Shown here one piece after another: positions 58,016-64,000 of a stretch of DNA of 64,000 bases. The translations under genes and the position numbers were made by a program. Position 1 is the stretch's first letter. The number at the start of each line of letters is the position of its first letter. This stretch comes from Heracleum sosnowskyi. Taxonomy: Eukaryota; Streptophyta; Magnoliopsida; Apiales; Apiaceae. The DNA lies in NCBI GenBank assembly GCA_030848705.1, contig JAUIZM010000015.1, positions 4,588,001-4,652,000 on the forward strand. The letters are read 5' to 3'. Under the pieces are notes generated by a model, which searched no databases, was not told the origin of the DNA, and was given only the letters and a program-made list of their open reading frames with translations.

Positions 58016-59870
58016 TGAAAGGCATATGTTTAGCCTATTTGTATTTCGAGGATACAACTCAACTTAAACAAGATAGTAAAAGTAAATAGTACATAGGCTG
58101 TCACGAGGAATCTCAGATTGTATATCTGTCAGTAGAAAAAGATCAAGGTCAATCTACAGACTTGGGGATTTACTACATTGAAAGAAGTTCAGACATCTGT
58201 TCAAGCCTCAGTGGAGTATTCGTCATGAAGTGGATTTATTTGTAGTGGCAGAGATTTCAAGGTGACAGTGTCAGTACAGAAGAATAGTGAAAGAGAGAGA
58301 AGAGAAGAAGAAAATGAACCAGATCTTAAAGTCAAATATAAGGAACAGTCACTGGAGTTAGTCGCTCATGAACCAGACTGTGCATCGAGCGTCAACATCA
58401 ATTCAGTGGTACGTCCTTATTATATTCTGTGGTTCGAGAAAAGGAATGGGCTATCAAGTGATTTATATTAATTCTTATTTAATTAATATATTTGTGTAAT
58501 TGATTTAATTAATAAATTAATTCATTCTGAATTAATTTATTTATTAAATTAATTATCATATTAATTAACTTTGAATTAATGTATTAATCTTATTTGATTT
58601 AATTATTTAATTAATGAATTAATCATTGTTTGTCTAAATGATTAATTGATTAATTTAATTAATTAAATTAAGGAGTTGAAAAAGAAAAAGGAAATGCAGT
58701 TGGGCTGAATGTTATTAACTGTTGGGCTGAAAGAAGTAAATCAGTTGGGCTGCTGAGATTTATTGAATCTGGGCTGCTAGAAATCAGAGGTGGGCTGTTG
58801 TTTGTAACTGGGCCGATTGAATTAAAGGAACAAAAAGAAGCAATACAGTTGCTGTTGGCGGAAAATAAACAAACAAAGTGATATTAAATCAAAACTGCAA
58901 CAGACACAACATTTGGCAGCCTGTCACGTGAGTCTGCCTGTCAGTCCTGTCGGATCTCTGTCCCCCAACGCGCCATACGGCGCGTGTCATCCACGCGCCC
59001 GTTCCAACCGCACAAAAGCTCCGCGTGTTGTACAACTCCCCTTCCTGCGACTGTGATACGACTGCCAGCTTGTTCAGTATTACACAATTCAGTAGTATTA
59101 CAAGTTATATTTATTCAGCAGTATTACAACTTTTCTGTTAGTATTACAACATTTTCGGTAGTATTACTGAGTGCTAGTATTACAAGCCTACTAGTATTAC
59201 TAAATAGATTAATTGGTTAGTATTATTACTAGTGTGTAATACTTACTAGTATTATTAGTGTGTAATACTTACTAGTATTACTAAGGTTAATTAGTGCTAG
59301 TATTACAAGATCAATTTCAGCTAGTATTACTGAGTTAATACTTACTAGTATTACTAACTCAAAATGAGTTAGTATTACATGAATGTTGTATTAAAAGAAG
59401 ACAGAAGACAGTGGATCAAAACGTAGCAGACAACTTCAACATTCAAGAATCAAAAACACACTGCATCTCTTTTCTCTCTCAATTATCTCAAGAACACGGG
59501 CTACTCATTTTAATTTCTAGAAATTCAAGGCTGCTACCTTTGTAATATTTTATCCGGTAGAACTTGATCATTTGTATCGCTTGTACTACTAGCGAATTTA
59601 TATTCCTAGTTTATATCTCATTTTTTATTAACAAAATTAGAAAAGTTCATGTCGAATTTTCTAATTTGTTTTTAATTACTAGATATTGTTCTGTACTGTA
59701 TTTGTAACAACCTCTCAAGTTTAATATAATTTTATATTTAATTTGAATTTTGTTTCATTTAATTCCGCACGAATTTTGTTTAAACTCTGATTTTATTTAA
59801 CGAACAAATTCGATAAAACAGTACCGTTTGTATTCAACCCCCCCTTCTACAAACATATCTGGACCTAACA
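58016..59870 (+). repeat. SIRE-type element 3' LTR (1855 bp)
   Basis: Copy of 49489-51343; followed by TACAA (59871-59875). Confidence 0.95.
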
Positions 59871-61233
59871 TACAATGACTTACCCCCTTAGCTGAAATCA
59901 TGCTTTCTATATTTAGAAAAAGTATAGATGCAGAGAATTTATATCAATTATGGATCGCGGAAGGGATGGAACTATCCAGTGACAACAGGGAAGGAGAAAC
60001 AATGATGCATGTGGCTGAATCTTATATGGGAGAACTGGTCCTTGGGAGTATGGTTCAAGTGAGATTTGATGAATCAGAATCATCGCTTACAAAGTTTGAA
60101 AGTTGTTCTCTTCATGACCTTATGGGGGACCTATCTCTATCCCAGGCAAAAATAGAACACTTTTTCGAAGCAATTGATGTTCGAAAAGGAAATGATTTTC
60201 AGCTTTCCATGTCTCCTTACACTCGACAACTTGCAGTTTATTGTGATGGGAATTATAGAAGCAAAAAAATCTAATTTCTACTTTGTCAAGATACCGAATT
60301 ACCAGCACTGTCGATCAATGATGTTTTATGAATGTGAGTATCTATGGAAGGTTGCCACCTGGGGTCGCATTTTGCCAATTTTAGGTTGCCAAGAGTTTTT
60401 GCTCTGGAGAATGTTCTCCTTGGTCGAAAAACTGTTTCAGGTAATCGTTTTGGTACTAGTATTGGAAGAGAAACAGGCAGCCTTATTTACTTGAGATATC
60501 TTAGTGCTAGGAATTCTAATTTGATTATTTTACCATGGATAAAAAAGTTGGTGCTGCTGATGGACGCTTTGTTAACCCTTATCCACCAAAGTCAATGAAA
60601 ATATTGGACAAGTTGGCACATTTGCGACATTTGTATCTTCCAAACCGGGTCTTTTGCAGGTTAGAGAAAAATGTGAAATTACGGTACAATGAGTTGAGCA
60701 AATTAGAGACATTGGAGAATTTTAATACTCAGTTGTGTGAGGTTAAGGATCTACCGAAATTAACCAATCTTCAGAGACTAACGCTAAAAGACTATTCTGA
60801 CAATGTGGAACAAATCATTCAGAGATTAGCAGCACTAACCTTGTCATCAACTTCCAGTACTCTCAGATACTGGGCCCTTGATTTGGTTATAATAACTGAG
60901 CAAGGGTTGCTAAATGATCGAAATATCATAAGACAATTGTTCTGGAATAATAAGTTCAACGTTCAGGAATTCTCAATAGAAGGCAAGCTCCCAGAGTTGG
61001 GTGAATTATTTGAGCAGCGGCAACAACTTAATAATACTCATGTTGATGCATCTTTGAGTTTGATTTGTATCACCAGGTTAAAACTATTGTATTTTTACCT
61101 AGGGAAAGACCCAATGCCACTGGAGAAGATTCTATGTTATATTGAAATCAGGGCGCTTGGCAGGATTTGCAGCCCATCATCGTTTTATAAGATGCGCAAG
61201 TGCGGGTTGACAACTTGCAGGTATTGGCGGTAG
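59871..61233 (+). pseudogene. NLR pseudogene, part 2 (end of NB-ARC and LRR)
   Basis: Host reading resumes at the interrupted WSYN codon with DLPP, a stop, then LKSCFLYL-like sequence in shifting frames. It continues DAENLYQLWIAEGM (59924-59970) and CSLHDLMGDLS (about 60098-60130), the ARC2 region. The LRR part follows through frameshifts: FRLPRVFALENVLL (about 60380), RETGSLIYLRYLSARNSNL (about 60465) and an open stretch (60535-61233) with LDKLAHLRHLYLP, LSKLETLENFNTQL and LPKLTNLQRLTLKD repeats. The stop after DLPP and at least three frameshifts lie outside the transposon, so the gene was, or has since become, broken independently. Confidence 0.9.
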
Positions 61234-61510
61234 ATCGTTCGGCCAAGTGTAAACATAGTATAATGCATCAAGATTTCTTTTGTATTTTGAGCTGGCAAAA
61301 ATTTATGAAAAGGGAGCATAAAGAATGGATAGTCATCCTAGTGGAAAAAAGGTAGCGATGAGTAGAATAAATAGATATGAGTAAGTAGTGAACAGAATGT
61401 CTGAAGCATTCATTATGTTTCATCTCATATATTTACGGTAACCCAAACTCCAGCTGATTTGTGTACTCTAAAACTAGACTGGGAAATACAATAAACTACT
61501 CTGATACAAC
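61234..61510. other. NLR 3' flank, nothing recognised
   Basis: No ORF or repeat identified in this 277-bp gap; listed because it separates two NLR-derived segments. Confidence 0.4.
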
Positions 61511-61615
61511 CCGCTGAATCTTACATGGGAGAACTAGTCCATAAAAGTATGATATAAGTGAGATATGATGATTTGGGATCATCGCTTACAAAATTTAAAA
61601 GTTGTGACATCGATA
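61511..61615 (+). pseudogene. Second, diverged copy of an NLR segment
   Basis: GCTGAATCTTACATGGGAGA and the following 90 bp match 60014-60110 of the NLR with roughly a dozen differences. It reads AESYMGELV..., then SSLTKFKSC, with a stop inside. It ends where the LHDLM motif should follow. Most likely a scrap of another NLR copy placed in tandem. Confidence 0.8.
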
Positions 61616-61984
61616 ATTGATATGTTCCGATAAAAAAATCACTTGAGAAGATGTGTTGTATATTTAGAGGGACTTGCCCCTTTGAGGGTGGCGAGGAAAA
61701 ATCTATGCAGGTGATTACAAGGTCTGTGTGATTCGTTTCTGTATTGAAAAAATATGATGTAGGTTTATGATGCATGTTTTGATATATGTGCGGTTTGTCA
61801 ATGTAAGCAAAATTAACTTTAATTTATCACATCATTTAAAATCATTAATTAATCTCGCTTGTATTTATATCAAAATCATTAATTAATCTCGCTTGTATGT
61901 TATTTCCCAGGGAATTAAAATAGTCGTTCTTTTAAGGAATTGAAATAGTGATTAGTTTACTTTGTAAGTGTGATGATCGGGTCA
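61616..61984. other. Noncoding with a short direct repeat
   Basis: ATCATTAATTAATCTCGCTT occurs twice (near 61841 and 61877). No gene seen. Confidence 0.5.
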
Positions 61985-62220
61985 AATCTCGAGCATTTTT
62001 CAAAAATTGGGTCGAATTTGATTTCGAATCGAAAATAAGTCTATACCTTTTCAAATGCAAGCAATTTAGGTAATCCACAAACTTGTCCCTCAAAAGATCA
62101 AATCTCGAGTCTTTCTAAAAATTGAGTCGAATTTTGATTTCGAATCGAAAATAAGTCAAAGTATACTTGCCCAAATGCAACCAATTTGGGTAATCCACCA
62201 ACCTGGCCCTCAAAAGATCA
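61985..62220. repeat. Tandem duplication of about 118 bp
   Basis: AATCTCGAG...CAAAAGATCA at 61985-62100 is followed directly by a second copy at 62101-62220 with scattered changes and small indels. Confidence 0.9.
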
Positions 62221-62789
62221 TAATTTGTTGGTGCGCTAGTATTTTATCTTATAAATTGAATTGAAGTCTTTAATCTCCTAGACGTGGGATTGTGATGTTA
62301 CCATAAGTATATTTTTTCTTTCGACTTTTTTGGTGTTTATCTTCAGAAAAATTATTTAGCCCTTCTATAAATGTAGTGCATTTTTTCAAATTTTTAAATG
62401 TTAATGCAAGTATATAATTAAAAAAGATTGAAGAATTGATTAAAAAGGAATAAGAAGAAAATACAAATATTCTTGAAAAGAAAAATATTCCAAAATCAGT
62501 AGGTTATGTTACAGCGTTTAGTTAGTTTTCTGCAAACAAGAATTGAACTAAAACCAATTCTTGAACCCTTTGCGGTTATTTTTACCAATATCAAAAAACG
62601 TAAAATTGAAAATTATGGGTATAAACTAGCAAAATAATTTATTGGCATATACCCCGAAGTAAATATTATTATTACTTTTAAGTAATAATTTTTAAAACTC
62701 TCTTTATTTTTATAGAATCGCAATCTGCTTCTACTAATTTGACATTTTATGAATATAAAAAGAGGACAAATTACTAAGGTAATCGGGTA
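62221..62789. other. Noncoding, nothing recognised
   Basis: AT-rich; no credible ORF. The minus ORF 62613-62921 overlaps a MITE end and is not credited. Confidence 0.4.
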
Positions 62790-62792
62790 TAA

Positions 62793-63185
62793 GAGCATCA
62801 GCAATGCAAGACGGACAAGTCCAGTTTTTAGGGGCCCTTTATGATGCCACATCAGAAAAAACAGTCCCAGGCAGCAAGTGTCCAAAACAGTCCAATGCTT
62901 CTTTTTAATCATACCGTCCAACTTGGATTATTATAATCTCTAAAATAAACTAACACTAGTAAAGTAAACAAAAATGTTGCAGGTAATAATAAAAAAATAA
63001 AAAACAAGCAATAAAGAAGAAAAAAGGTACGAGTTTGACAGAAGTGTCCAAGGACACCATGGTGTCCAATGCCCAGTTTTTTCTGTCCAAACAAAACATC
63101 TCCAATGCAAAAATATGAGTTGGCCGGTGGACAAGGACACTTTACTTGTCCCGAGACAGTAAGTGTCCGAGCATTGTGGGTGCTT
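62793..63185. mobile_element. Harbinger-like MITE (393 bp)
   Basis: Flanked by TAA (62790-62792 and 63186-63188). Left end GAGCATCAGCAATGC, right end reversed AAGCACCCACAATGC: imperfect inverted repeats. Internal sequence has several GTGTCCAAGGACA-like inverted motifs. A TAA duplication fits PIF/Harbinger elements; the class is tentative. Confidence 0.55.
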
Positions 63186-63188
63186 TAA

Positions 63189-64000
63189 GAGATAAATTTC
63201 CTCTTTTTTCAAACAAATCAAGATATAAGTTGATGGTGATGAACCATTTCTATTTTTGAGAAAACATCAATATTCTGATGGAGAAATTTGCCTACTTTTA
63301 AAAGGATGGAGATGGCAGATTTTGGTATGAATGGCATACGAACAACTCTCGTGAAAGCGCAAACCCAATCTCTAAATGAATGTTTATATTTATGCTTATG
63401 CCAAATGTAGGGCTATTATATGGAACCATCTTTTTTACCTTTATGTAAATAATATGTTTTATATTTTTTAAAAAAATTGATGTCGATTGAATAAACAGTT
63501 CATTGAATTTCTAGTAGGTCAAAACCTATAAACTTGGTATTTATTTGTACTCGACATGGATTTTTGCATTTTAAAATTACAAAGTAAAATGGACATTGCA
63601 CTTTTTGTTGTTAACAAAAATGCCATAATTTACTATTTTAGGAGTGAATAACTTGGAAGAATGCTTCTTTGATATTATTATAACAACTTCTGCGTAGTGA
63701 CCGCAGAAAAGCAGAATCACTGCAAAACACTTGCAGTGCATTTTCAGGCTTGAAATTAGCAAAAAAAATAAAAAAAAATCAGGCTTAAAGCAATTAAGTA
63801 TTTAGCTACGAATAGCTCGATTTATTACAATGATGCAAAATGTATAACCCCGATTTCTGGAGAACACTAGATAATAATCCAGGACGAAGTCTAGTTAACA
63901 GGAAGAAAAAAAACTGTTGCCACTTGCCACACTTTGTAGATATCATTGTTTTGTATTATTACAAAATTGTCACTTGTGTTGATGCACATACCAACAATAT
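63189..64000. other. Noncoding, nothing recognised
   Basis: AT-rich sequence with only short low-quality ORFs. Confidence 0.5.

Larger units (their letters stand above)
49489..59870 (+). mobile_element. Complete SIRE-type copia element lacking most of pol (10.4 kb)
   Basis: Two 1855-bp LTRs at offset 8527, TG...CA ends, tRNA-Met primer site, a long intact gag ORF, polypurine tract, and target duplication TACAA. I noticed three LTR substitutions (near 49591, 51048 and 51222), so it is recent. After gag only scraps of protease and the start of RT remain; integrase, most of RT and RNase H are deleted. Gag organisation (zinc knuckle, coiled coil, long C-terminal tail) fits the SIRE/Maximus group. 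Confidence 0.95.

Overview
The window is plant nuclear DNA, probably from a eudicot with a repeat-rich genome. The evidence is a chloroplast-import (Toc159-family) GTPase gene with introns, a plant CC-NBS-LRR resistance-gene relic, plant-type Ty1/copia and Ty3/gypsy elements primed by initiator tRNA-Met, and plant-type Stowaway/mariner, pogo-like, Harbinger-like, hAT and Helitron pieces. Species or family cannot be fixed from the sequence. No tRNA, rRNA, CRISPR or bacterial-type operon was seen.

Layout. (1) 1-11675: a Ty3/gypsy chromovirus-like element on the minus strand with about 5-kb LTRs and a dead internal region; its 3' LTR runs off the left edge. (2) 11676-14093: gag start, primer site and 5' LTR of a SIRE-type copia element (minus), cut by element 1. 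(3) 14094-23346: Helitron-like DNA interrupted by a complete 8.5-kb copia element (14279-22812, target duplication CTCTA) with a damaged gag-pol. (4) 23347-26116: a hAT BED-finger fragment split by a pogo-like MITE and possibly by another insertion, then a decayed coding stretch. (5) 26117-40953: a complete second copy of the giant-LTR chromovirus on the plus strand (target duplication ACCAG), inserted in that stretch, which resumes at 40959. (6) 41571-43900: a mariner-like element with a broken transposase on minus and an unexplained 132-codon ORF on plus. (7) 45394 to about 48150: a Toc159-family gene on minus lacking most of the membrane domain. (8) 49261-61233: an NLR pseudogene split by a complete 10.4-kb SIRE-type copia element (49489-59870, target duplication TACAA). 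(9) 61511-64000: a second NLR scrap, a 120-bp tandem duplication and a Harbinger-like MITE.

How it fits together. Three complete LTR elements have nearly identical LTR pairs by eye (about 1 to 4 substitutions each), so all inserted recently, yet none encodes a full intact gag-pol. The two chromovirus copies even share the same dead internal region. The simplest reading is that defective families are being mobilised in trans by autonomous relatives elsewhere. The only plausible host genes are the Toc159-like gene, itself oddly shortened, and the NLR, a pseudogene further broken by the SIRE insertion.
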